Below the pieces are notes generated by a model. That model had not been told where the DNA came from and ran no database searches. It saw only the letters and a list, made by a program, of their open reading frames with translations. DNA of 6,115 nucleotides from Candidatus Yanofskybacteria bacterium RIFCSPHIGHO2_01_FULL_39_8b (lineage in GTDB: Bacteria > Patescibacteriota > Minisyncoccia > 2-02-FULL-40-12 > GWA2-44-9): positions 171-6,285 of the forward strand of contig MGIZ01000031.1 of NCBI GenBank assembly GCA_001794015.1. Reading direction: 5' to 3'. Numbering within the stretch: position 1 is the stretch's first letter; each line of letters opens with the position of its first letter. The position numbers and the translations under genes were made by a program. Below, in pieces: positions 1-5,372 of the stretch.

Positions 1-7
1 GCGAACC

Positions 8-478
8 CTATCTATCCCAAGATTCTCTTTTTGCCGCTTCAGAAAGTTTAATTAAATAGTTTGCTGGATAATTCGTGAATGCTTCTTGCGCTTCCTTAAG
101 AGACATTGCTCCCATATAACTCACCATCGAAGCCAAGTGGCCGGCGATTTCCCTAATAATCGGCACAACCGAACCGCGGTATTCAACCTGTTTTTCTATT
201 CCTTCGGGGCTTATTTTTGAAGCCACTTCATAGGGATCGTCGGCCTCTTCCGCTTTTACTTTCTCATACATCGCTTCCCGCGATGCCATACCCCTAAAGC
301 TTTTAACATCTTTGCCCTCGGAATTTCTAAACACCAATCCAGGAGTCTCGTCGGTTCCGGCCAATAATCCTCCCGCCATAACCGAACTCGCGCCAAGCAG
401 TAGAGCCAATCCTATGTTTCCGTTCCTCTTTATCCCACCATCGGCGCAAACCGGAATTGAAGAATCTATCGAACATCC
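8..478 (-). pseudogene. guaB: IMP dehydrogenase (GuaB), C-terminal fragment of a broken gene
   Basis: This is the C-terminal part of the IMPDH/GMP reductase (beta/alpha)8 barrel. Intact IMPDH oxidises IMP to XMP with NAD+ in guanine nucleotide synthesis. An open frame with a nominal TTG start lies at 8-409, but homology runs further upstream without a start codon: reading back to about 469-478 gives SIDSSIPVCADGGIKRNGNI, the conserved phosphate-binding loop (family form IPVxADGGIxxxGDI). LALLLGASSVMAGGLLAGTDETPG then matches the family LGASxVMxGxLLAGTxExPG. Further on come a FRGMAS element (family YRGMGS), an IEKQVEYRGSV segment (family GRVPYKGSV) and a normal-looking C-terminus ending SWDR. 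I cannot find the usual Arg-Tyr flap dyad, so an IMPDH-like or GMPR-like paralogue is possible. This frame differs from that of the N-terminal fragment at 466-1026 and the middle of the protein is missing, so the pieces cannot make one enzyme. The family call is strong; pseudogene status assumes correct assembly. Confidence 0.8.
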
Positions 479-1026
479 ATAAGACTTCTGGCATAAGCCA
501 AAGATGTATCGGATATTTTTGCAGTAATGAGTTTAGTGCTGGCAGTCATCCGGCTTTCAACCAACTCACTGCCAGAGCAAAATCTAATATCTCTCTTGCT
601 TAAAACGCCCAGAAGCCGGTCATTTTCATCTATGACAACAAGGCCACCAACCTTATTTTTTTCCATAAAATTTCTAGCTTCTGATACGGACACAGACGGA
701 GAAATGCAATAAGGTTCTACAATTATAAAATTCTCTTCTCTTTTAACCTCTTTTACCTTTTCCGACTGATCGTCAATGCCAAGATAACGATGGATAACCC
801 CGATACCGCCTTCTTTGGCAATGGCAACTGCCATTCTTGTCCCGGTAATCGTATCCATGTTGGCAGAGATTATCGGCAAATTAAGTTTAATATTCGCCGA
901 GAAGCAAGACGCTAAAGATATTCCTTTTCTGCTTTCCGCGATTCCCCATCCCGGCGGGTTAAGAAAATCATCAAATGTGCAACCCCACAGCATCCGCCTC
1001 AACCAATCATGCTCAACGCTTCTCAC
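466..1026 (-). pseudogene. guaB: IMP dehydrogenase (GuaB), N-terminal fragment with CBS region
   Basis: This is the N-terminal 186 residues of an IMPDH. In order: the opening barrel strands with TFDDFLNPPGWG (family TFDDVLLxPxxS), LPIISANMDTITGTRMAVAI (family PIxSAxMDTVTxxxMA) and EGGIGVIHRYLGIDDQ (family GGIGxIHxNxxxExQ). A first CBS motif follows at about residues 105-147 (KVGGLVVIDENDRLLGVLSKRDI), then the start of a second CBS motif (LITAKISDTSLAYARSL). The reading stops at MDVR-TAG, where the second CBS would continue. Immediately after, in another frame, the sequence resumes as the late barrel (IPVCADGG). About 150 residues of the usual ~485 are missing, including the rest of CBS2 and the loop holding the catalytic cysteine (GxGSxCxTR). 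The GTG start is supported by a Shine-Dalgarno-like AAGAGG five bases upstream. Any protein made would be catalytically dead. Confidence 0.82.
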
Positions 1027-1031
1027 GATAA

Positions 1032-1037
1032 CCTCTT
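1032..1037 (-). promoter_or_regulatory. Shine-Dalgarno site for the guaB remnant
   Basis: AAGAGG on the minus strand lies five bases before GTG at 1026, supporting that non-ATG start. It is the clearest ribosome binding site in the window; most other starts lack one. No convincing promoter is visible in 1038-1088. Confidence 0.55.
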
Positions 1038-1088
1038 TTTAAAGTACTATGTTTCGCTAATCTACTCATACCATAAATAACCAACCAA

Positions 1089-1150
1089 ATGAAATGTTTA
1101 TAATTTATAATGTGTCCGATCGGACATATTATAAATTATAAACATTTCAT
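1089..1150. repeat. 62-bp near-perfect loopless palindrome
   Basis: The two 31-base arms are complementary except for one position (G1112 against T1127, a G-U pair in plus-strand RNA). There is no spacer at the centre, GTCCGATCGGAC. The outer part is almost pure A/T and only the central 12 bases are GC-rich. It begins 23 bases after the stop of the gene at 1174-1659 and lies 62 bases before the guaB start. It could act as a 3' hairpin or terminator, but a classical GC stem followed by a U-run is absent. Alternatives are a dimeric regulator's operator, a cruciform, or a palindromic mobile or maintenance element. Confidence 0.9.
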
Positions 1151-1173
1151 CTCCCGATGGTTTTCAATGACAA

Positions 1174-1659
1174 TCATTCATCGAATGCGTCAAGCAATGG
1201 ATGCCAATATATTTTTTCTATTTTACGGGTGCCATTGTAGGTATAGTGATGTTTGCGAGGAAAACCGCTATCGTTAGAAGCATTACTAATAGCTTCATCA
1301 TTGCCCATATAAAAACCCATGTGCGGCTCATCGTCTAAAACTTCCCAAAATAGCACAGCGCCTACCCTTAGTTCCTTAATTTCCATCCATCCATGCCCTA
1401 ACATATCTTTTTCAGTACTAGTACAATTTGCATGAGTAAAACCAATCCATGGATTCTTGCCTAAAAACCCGAACAACGAATTAAACAAATAGAGTATAGA
1501 CGATGCAAATACTGCACAAGACAAACCACCATTTTTGAGTATGTCCTTTGTCTCGCCCCGATCTTCAACATAAAAATTTCTGAACATCCAATTCTCCCCT
1601 TTGGCCGAATTTTCTATCATCGTCAGATAATTTTTCTTTTTTAGAAGTTTCGCCGACAT
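1174..1659 (-). CDS. Cytoplasmic NlpC/P60-like cysteine hydrolase (Patescibacteria-type)
   Basis: A 161-residue protein whose pattern resembles the NlpC/P60-type papain-like peptidase/amidase fold. A candidate nucleophile Cys48 sits at the start of a hydrophobic helix (GLSCAVFASSILYLF, compare DCSGFV). It is followed by GWMEIKELRVGAVLFWEV (compare the family GDLVFF strand) and EPHMGFYMGNDEAISN with candidate His113 (compare HVGIYLGNGxxIHA). The C-terminal RKHHYTYNGTRKIEKIYWHP could supply the third polar residue. I associate this arrangement with a small conserved protein of Parcubacteria-like genomes. No signal peptide or membrane segment is visible, so it probably acts in the cytosol; the substrate is unknown. 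The gene is isolated: it starts seven bases from a 42-bp palindrome and ends 23 bases before a 62-bp palindrome. No Shine-Dalgarno site or clear -10 is seen. The CDS is secure; the enzymatic role is inferred from the motif layout. Confidence 0.72.
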   Translation of the reverse strand: MSAKLLKKKNYLTMIENSAKGENWMFRNFYVEDRGETKDILKNGGLSCAVFASSILYLFNSLFGFLGKNPWIGFTHANCTSTEKDMLGHGWMEIKELRVGAVLFWEVLDDEPHMGFYMGNDEAISNASNDSGFPRKHHYTYNGTRKIEKIYWHPLLDAFDE

Positions 1660-1666
1660 ACTAAAG

Positions 1667-1708
1667 AAATTACCCTAAAACTTTCAATTGAAAGTTTTAG
1701 GGTAATTT
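1667..1708. repeat. 42-bp perfect loopless palindrome
   Basis: The arms are perfectly complementary over 21 bases with no spacer (centre CAATTG; each arm carries ACCCTAAAACTTTC or its complement). It lies 30 bases after the stop of the gene at 1739-2158 and only seven bases upstream of the ATG at 1659. It therefore occupies both the terminator position of one gene and the promoter/leader position of the next. The minus strand after the hairpin reads CTTTAG, a poor U-tract. A terminator, an operator for a dimeric regulator, or a translation-blocking leader hairpin are all possible. Confidence 0.92.
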
Positions 1709-1738
1709 ATAACAATTTAAACTCAAGAAGTAAACTAA

Positions 1739-2158
1739 CTATAATACTTGAAGTTTATAGGCTTGAAAATGCTCTGATAATGGCAGACCGGATTTAAAAT
1801 ATACTACCACTTCATCCCCTGCCTTTATCTCATCCAACCCCACATCAACCAATTTAACCAGCTTCACCTCGTCCGGAACCTGTTTTATAATTTTAGTTTC
1901 ACTGCCCACTTCAACCGTACGCTCTATTCGGTCATATTCAACATAGACAACCGATCCTTTTACCTTTGTTACCACGCCCAAAAAATAGTCATTTAAAAGA
2001 GGGGTAAACGCCGGGGTAGCCGTTGCTCCGTTCTGCTGATTGGTTTCAGTATTAAATGCCGGATTTCTTGACTTGATTATCAACTGAACCGCAAGCAAAG
2101 ATACGACAATTAAGACCCCAACCGCTATCACTATTATTAAAATCTTTTTATTAATCAT
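1739..2158 (-). CDS. Membrane-anchored protein with small beta domain (DUF5666-like)
   Basis: A 139-residue single-pass protein. Residues 4-28 form a hydrophobic anchor behind a short basic N-terminus (MINKK). A polar Thr/Asn/Gln/Pro-rich linker follows at about 33-55, then a compact domain at 58-139, probably outside the membrane. Its alternating pattern (FLGVVTKVKGSVVYVEYD, RTVEVGSETKIIKQ, LDEIKAGDEVVVYF, QAYKLQVL) fits a small beta-barrel like those annotated DUF5666: a GxVxxVxG opening, a T-K-I strand and an xxIKxGDxVxVxx element. No enzyme motif is visible. The start is supported by a strong -10 box ending seven bases before the ATG, implying a leaderless transcript. The gene is transcribed separately from the surface-protein gene upstream and is followed by the 42-bp palindrome. 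The fold is an inference and the function is unknown. Confidence 0.75.
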   Translation of the reverse strand: MINKKILIIVIAVGVLIVVSLLAVQLIIKSRNPAFNTETNQQNGATATPAFTPLLNDYFLGVVTKVKGSVVYVEYDRIERTVEVGSETKIIKQVPDEVKLVKLVDVGLDEIKAGDEVVVYFKSGLPLSEHFQAYKLQVL

Positions 2159-2165
2159 ATTTTTA

Positions 2166-2194
2166 ATTATACTAAATATCTATGGCTTGACCAA
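2166..2194 (-). promoter_or_regulatory. Sigma-70-type promoter, leaderless, for the gene at 1739-2158
   Basis: Minus-strand TTGGTC (2194-2189), a 17-base spacer, then a consensus TATAAT (2171-2166). The ATG at 2158 follows after seven bases, so transcription should begin at or next to the start codon. There is no room for a Shine-Dalgarno site. Confidence 0.7.
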
Positions 2195-2221
2195 TGATAA
2201 TTGTTGACAAGAAATAATAAG

Positions 2222-2263
2222 TCTTTTTCCTAACTTTTTACTTTCTCGTTTTTAGTTTTTAAT
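2222..2263. repeat. Degenerate A-rich heptad array directly after a stop codon
   Basis: Read on the minus strand from the base after the TAA of the PKD-protein gene, the sequence divides into seven-base units without gaps: ATTAAAA, ACTAAAA, ACGAGAA, AGTAAAA, then the weaker AGTTAGG and AAAAAGA. The units share A-N-T/G-A-A-A-A character. The periodicity is clear over four units. Simple A-richness could account for part of it. Confidence 0.5.
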
Positions 2264-3214
2264 TTACCTTGGCGCCACTTCCCACCATTTAGGAATCGGC
2301 TTTTGGATGACGACGTTTTTCTCTACCTGGCAATAGAAACCTGGGGGCATAAAATTGTTTTCATTGCTGCGAACTTCTTCCACAACCTGATAGACGCCTT
2401 CGGAATCAAAGGCATGCTGCGGATTTTGACAAGCGGCTCGATTCCCGACACAAGTAGTTCCATCGCTGAAATTCCATCTGAATCTTTGATCATTAAGACC
2501 TATCGTCCCCCAATTAGTCCTATCTGTAAAATTTACTGTCGTGTCTACTGCCGGCAAGCAAGGCGTCCAACCGAACTCATATCCCGAAACAGGATTGCAT
2601 CCCTGTGTTCCTACGGATGGATCAATATCGGGATATGGACGAACGGGGATCCGCCAACAATCCGTCTGCCCTCCGGAACATGTAGGATTAGTCAAGCATC
2701 TCCCAGAAGAAGGATTTGAAATGCACTCACTTATATTCTGCCACGCAGAAGCAAGACCTGCAACATTCCAGACCATAACCCTGGCATATTGAACCGTATT
2801 CCATGGCAAAGCATTGTTAAAAGAATAAGCAGATCCAATCCCTCCACCGCATCCGGTACCTGAAGGACATGTATCAACTTCGGGACTGCCAAATGCCGGA
2901 TCGTTATCTATCTGAACCCTAAATCCATTCGGATCAAGCCCGGAACCATTATAAATCCAGGCGACCACACCACCAGCGCTTAAACAATAATCCGGCTCAC
3001 CGAAAGTTACACCGGTAACCGTAGGCGGAGGAGGCTCAATCCATTTAGCAATATACCCTACCGTACCTTCACCATATACCGGTCCCGGCGCCGCTCCGGC
3101 CTTAAAAACATCATAGTTAAAATTAAAGAGCAACAACAGAACAATCACTAATAAAAGTGTGGTTGTAAACATGGACAATGGCATTCCCTTGTTTTCTTTA
3201 TCGATAGTTTGCAT
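2264..3214 (-). CDS. Secreted/anchored surface protein with FnIII-like and PKD domains
   Basis: A 316-residue cell-surface protein. Residues 16-34 form a signal anchor. A short segment GEGTVGYIAKW (48-58) resembles the motif GGTVNYLSRF in the fibre-like protein at 4250-5029. Residues about 64-165 look like a fibronectin-III/Ig-type beta sandwich (VVAWIYNGSG, FRVQIDNDPAF, NTVQYARVMVWNVAGLASAW). Residues about 225-305 are a PKD domain with RWNFSDGTT (family WxFGDG) and NPQHAFDSEGVYQV (family xHxYxxxGxYxV). Twelve cysteines, an even number, suggest disulfides outside the membrane. The protein ends KPIPKWWEVAPR. Start: ATG two bases after the stop of the MntA-HepT fusion gene, implying translational coupling; an in-frame ATG at residue 11 is an alternative. 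Likely role is adhesion or envelope structure; the binding partner is unknown. Confidence 0.85.
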   Translation of the reverse strand: MQTIDKENKGMPLSMFTTTLLLVIVLLLLFNFNYDVFKAGAAPGPVYGEGTVGYIAKWIEPPPPTVTGVTFGEPDYCLSAGGVVAWIYNGSGLDPNGFRVQIDNDPAFGSPEVDTCPSGTGCGGGIGSAYSFNNALPWNTVQYARVMVWNVAGLASAWQNISECISNPSSGRCLTNPTCSGGQTDCWRIPVRPYPDIDPSVGTQGCNPVSGYEFGWTPCLPAVDTTVNFTDRTNWGTIGLNDQRFRWNFSDGTTCVGNRAACQNPQHAFDSEGVYQVVEEVRSNENNFMPPGFYCQVEKNVVIQKPIPKWWEVAPR

Positions 3215-3216
3215 AG

Positions 3217-4095
3217 CTATTTTTTAACAGCCTCCACTCTATTTTCTTCCAAAAACTTTTTAGCAATATCTAGAAAAGATTGTAAAGTCGGTCCGCAATT
3301 TTCCAAAAAATCTCTTACTTCTTTCCAACGGTAGTCCAAATATTCATGGGCCAAAATATTACGCAAATCAACCCAATCTGAAAGCCTTTTAGAAATTTCA
3401 AGGGTAAATGGAGGTATTAATCCGGCCTGACGGACAATTTCCCTGTAAGTATCGGGCACAACCCTTCTCTTGCTTGATAATATAATTTTGGAAATATCGA
3501 TGCAAGCATTCATAATGTTTTCTATGGTGCGTTCCACAATCTTTCTTTTCTTGTCGTCGCCCTGATATTCGCTCCACGAAAAGCTAAAATACTCCTTAAG
3601 AGCCTCGAATTCGGAGTTAACAAAAATCAATCTTTTATCCAAAGCATCAGCATCTCTCAAGGTAAGCGATGCTGAACGCCAATAAATTTCAGCATAACTT
3701 TTAACCAACTGGCGGTAATCAATTGCTTGACTGGTAACTTTCAGCATAAATTCAAGCCAAAGCCGCCGGTCCTTAATCACAAGCTGGATTCCACGAATAG
3801 CAGTATCAGCCAATGTGGCAGGAGCACGATTAAGAATTATGACATCAACGCTGTCTGTCCTTAGAATTTCAATACAGTTTCCTCTAATCTGCCTTTCCTG
3901 CGGATAATCGTGGTCTTTTTCTATCTCCAGCCTGCCGTCTGGTGATTTAAAATAAACAGCTAAATCCCAATCCGATCCCTGATGAGAGCGGTGATTACTT
4001 CTTGATCCGAATAAAAAAGCCATCACCACATCATCCCGGTTTTTGAAGTATTCAGCTAAGCGCTTGATTTTGTTGGCATCTGATTCCTCCCGCAT
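3217..4095 (-). CDS. Single-chain MntA-HepT fusion: nucleotidyltransferase plus HEPN ribonuclease
   Basis: A 292-residue fusion of two proteins that normally form a type VII toxin-antitoxin pair. Residues 1-140 are a minimal nucleotidyltransferase (MntA-like): AFLFGSRS with Gly30-Ser31, then Asp42 and Asp44, which exactly satisfies GSx10DxD; Asp84 in SVDVIIL is the likely third metal ligand. Residues about 150-285 are a HepT/DUF86 HEPN helical domain with RNILAHEY (Arg245, His250, Tyr252), exactly the RX4HXY RNase motif. In characterised pairs, MntA AMPylates that tyrosine and neutralises HepT. All visible catalytic residues are present on both sides, so neither half looks dead. No signal peptide. 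The ATG lacks a Shine-Dalgarno site but sits six bases after an extended -10. The gene is directly upstream (two bases) of the PKD surface-protein gene. The domain calls are strong; the physiological role is inferred. Confidence 0.9.
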   Translation of the reverse strand: MREESDANKIKRLAEYFKNRDDVVMAFLFGSRSNHRSHQGSDWDLAVYFKSPDGRLEIEKDHDYPQERQIRGNCIEILRTDSVDVIILNRAPATLADTAIRGIQLVIKDRRLWLEFMLKVTSQAIDYRQLVKSYAEIYWRSASLTLRDADALDKRLIFVNSEFEALKEYFSFSWSEYQGDDKKRKIVERTIENIMNACIDISKIILSSKRRVVPDTYREIVRQAGLIPPFTLEISKRLSDWVDLRNILAHEYLDYRWKEVRDFLENCGPTLQSFLDIAKKFLEENRVEAVKK

Positions 4096-4101
4096 ACGTA
4101 A

Positions 4102-4128
4102 ATATTAACATAAATGCCAAAACAACAA
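4102..4128 (-). promoter_or_regulatory. Extended -10 promoter, leaderless, for the MntA-HepT fusion
   Basis: Minus-strand TGTTAATAT (4110-4102) is a TGn-extended -10, with a weak TTGTTG -35 at 4128-4123 (15-base spacer). The -10 ends six bases before ATG at 4095, again predicting initiation at the start codon. It lies just downstream of the terminator at 4136-4160, consistent with a new transcription unit. Confidence 0.5.
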
Positions 4129-4135
4129 AAACATA

Positions 4136-4160
4136 TAAAAAGGGGCCTAACCCCTTTTTA
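4136..4160. terminator. Rho-independent terminator
   Basis: TAAAAAGGGG, a five-base loop (CCTAA on the plus strand), then CCCCTTTTTA: a perfect 10-bp stem with a GC core and flanking A/T tracts that can work in either direction. On the minus strand it closes the transcription unit ending with the fibre-like gene and insulates the MntA-HepT promoter just downstream. Confidence 0.8.
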
Positions 4161-4170
4161 CCTTCTCTTT

Positions 4171-4247
4171 CCTAATTCCTAATTCCTAATTCCTAATTCC
4201 CAATTCCCAATTCATAGTCATAAGTTATAAGTCGTTAGTCGTCGGTC
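4171..4247. repeat. 11-unit heptad array beginning near a stop codon
   Basis: Plus-strand seven-base units run without phase loss: CCTAATT four times (4171-4198), CCCAATT twice (4199-4212), then five degraded units (CATAGTC, ATAAGTT, ATAAGTC, GTTAGTC, GTCGGTC) reaching to within two bases of the TAA of the gene at 4250-5029. The uniform half is next to the terminator and the diverged half next to the gene. There is no spacer/repeat alternation, so it is not CRISPR. Confidence 0.85.
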
Positions 4248-4249
4248 AG

Positions 4250-5029
4250 TTACTGCACCATCCACATCATGCCACTTGTAAGGCCACTGGGATTACCGCT
4301 AAGGGGCGTCAATTTCATGGCCCCACTCACCTCAAGTTTTGCTCCCGGTGCATTCGTCCCAATACCGACATCACCGGCACTATTTAGAAAGATAACCTTT
4401 GCCTGGGTAATATCGTTTCCGGCAACAAAACGTATCCCGCCGCTCGAAGAATGGTTCCAGATATAGGCATTATTATCATCGCCCTGAAGCAAGCTAGACT
4501 TACTAGTGCCGTTAACTCTATATAAAGCAATCCCGCCATTCGTATGACTAGAACTTTTTTGCTTGACAACTAAGTCATGATCCGGCGCCATCCCGATGCC
4601 GACGTTGCCGCTATAATCCATAATAAGTTTAATATTCGCATCACTAGTATTATCCATATTTCCTATAACAAACTGTGCCCCATTACCATTGGGCCGTATC
4701 CACCAGGCATTAGTGTTATTGGTATCGTCAAACTTAATACCACCGCCTCCCGGTGCAGATATGTGAAGTTTTATATCCGGCGGCGTCGGCCCGATGCCGA
4801 CGTTAGTGCCATTGTCATAAATGATTGACTGACCGATAACTTGAGATGTACCTGCCGCGCCAACAAAACGAGAAAGATAATTAACCGTACCGCCATCACT
4901 AGTAATACCAGCAGCCGCCAAAGCAGTTCTAATCAGCTCATGCCCCCGGACACTAAATGAATTTACCGCCATAAGAGCTACAACGATAAATAGAAAGATA
5001 TTAAGATAAAGAATGGATTTTTTATACAT
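4250..5029 (-). CDS. Secreted tail-fibre-like repeat protein
   Basis: A 259-residue protein from the chosen ATG (MYKKSILYL), with a signal peptide or anchor at about 5-22. It then has the layout seen in phage-tail-fibre-like surface proteins: GGTVNYLSRFVGAAGTSQVI followed by IYDNGTNVGIG, and the NVGIG-type turn recurs at about residues 76, 142 and 220 (NVGIG, NVGIG, DVGIG), each starting a module of roughly 65-80 residues. The last module reads GTNAPGAKLEVSGAMKL. It ends at GLTSGMMWMVQ, with no S74-type intramolecular chaperone domain, which many such fibres carry. A beta-rich, probably trimeric extracellular fibre is inferred. An upstream in-frame TTG (5059) would add ten residues, MHGAHVTQLY, but the ATG gives a normal basic-hydrophobic signal sequence. 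No Shine-Dalgarno site is seen. Probably cotranscribed with the coiled-coil gene 34 bases upstream; a terminator lies downstream. Confidence 0.82.
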   Translation of the reverse strand: MYKKSILYLNIFLFIVVALMAVNSFSVRGHELIRTALAAAGITSDGGTVNYLSRFVGAAGTSQVIGQSIIYDNGTNVGIGPTPPDIKLHISAPGGGGIKFDDTNNTNAWWIRPNGNGAQFVIGNMDNTSDANIKLIMDYSGNVGIGMAPDHDLVVKQKSSSHTNGGIALYRVNGTSKSSLLQGDDNNAYIWNHSSSGGIRFVAGNDITQAKVIFLNSAGDVGIGTNAPGAKLEVSGAMKLTPLSGNPSGLTSGMMWMVQ

Positions 5030-5063
5030 ATATAATTGGGTTACATGGGCACCATGCAAATGG

Positions 5064-5366
5064 TCAATTGTTTGTCCGATTAGCAGCTAGCGCCCTGACC
5101 GCCTTCTCCAAAATATGAACTCTTTTCTGCAAGTTTAAAATGTCATTTTCTTCAAAACGTTTAAGAATGTCATACGCTTCATCAACTTGATAGTCTAATT
5201 TGTCCACCTTTTTTTCTAAGGCATTAAAACGAAAATTAAGCTCATCTTTAGTAACTATTTTTCGTTCTATGTCTTCAAATCTTTTATCGACACCTTCAAA
5301 ACCCCTGGCTATCATATTAGCTAAGCCTTCCAAGGTTATTTTGTTTTTATTTTCTTTGCCTAGCAT
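5064..5366 (-). CDS. Small coiled-coil protein of unknown function
   Basis: A 100-residue soluble, charged protein with no membrane segment. Residues about 11-35 (TLEGLANMIARGFEGVDKRFEDIE) and 40-95 show heptad hydrophobic spacing (LNFRFNALEKKVDKLDYQVDEA, LNLQKRVHILEKAVRAL) typical of a parallel coiled coil, with a break around 70-77. Layout TLExLAxMxxxGFxxVxxRF followed by VTKDEL resembles small proteins frequent in Patescibacteria genomes that usually have no assigned function. The start is well defined: a promoter's -10 ends six bases before the ATG, predicting a leaderless mRNA. The stop is 34 bases before the fibre-like gene's ATG, so the two probably share a transcript. A scaffold or oligomerisation role is only a guess. 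Confidence 0.78.
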   Translation of the reverse strand: MLGKENKNKITLEGLANMIARGFEGVDKRFEDIERKIVTKDELNFRFNALEKKVDKLDYQVDEAYDILKRFEENDILNLQKRVHILEKAVRALAANRTNN

Positions 5367-5372
5367 GTATTA

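Noticed and set aside
1089..1708. The two palindromes as terminal inverted repeats of one insertion element
   Set aside because: Their sequences are unrelated, each is self-palindromic rather than matching the other, no target-site duplication was seen, and the enclosed gene is not a transposase.
4080..4093. GGGAGGA just inside the MntA-HepT start as a Shine-Dalgarno site for a second start
   Set aside because: The ATG it would serve is out of frame and reaches a stop after seven codons.
4171..4247. CRISPR-like array
   Set aside because: Units are seven bases with no spacers and no cas gene is present.
4384..4569. Alternative-frame minus-strand ORF inside the fibre-like gene
   Set aside because: It overlaps the repeat modules of the supported frame and has no family resemblance.
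527..4828. Plus-strand open frames (such as 527-712, 815-1042, 2303-2719, 4577-4828)
   Set aside because: All lie antisense to well-supported minus-strand genes, and their translations show no recognisable domains.
5030..5059. TTG at 5059 as the start of the fibre-like protein
   Set aside because: It would place ten non-signal residues before a standard basic-hydrophobic signal sequence that begins with ATG at 5029.
1174..5066. Recoded UGA (Gracilibacteria/SR1 code)
   Set aside because: TGA ends the hydrolase gene at 1174 and the coiled-coil gene at 5064 at sensible places, with no in-frame TGA inside the other genes.
5030..5068. TTGACC at 5063-5068 as the -35 of a promoter for the fibre-like gene
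   Set aside because: Spacers of 16-18 bases give no credible -10, and TATATA lies too far away; cotranscription with the coiled-coil gene is simpler.
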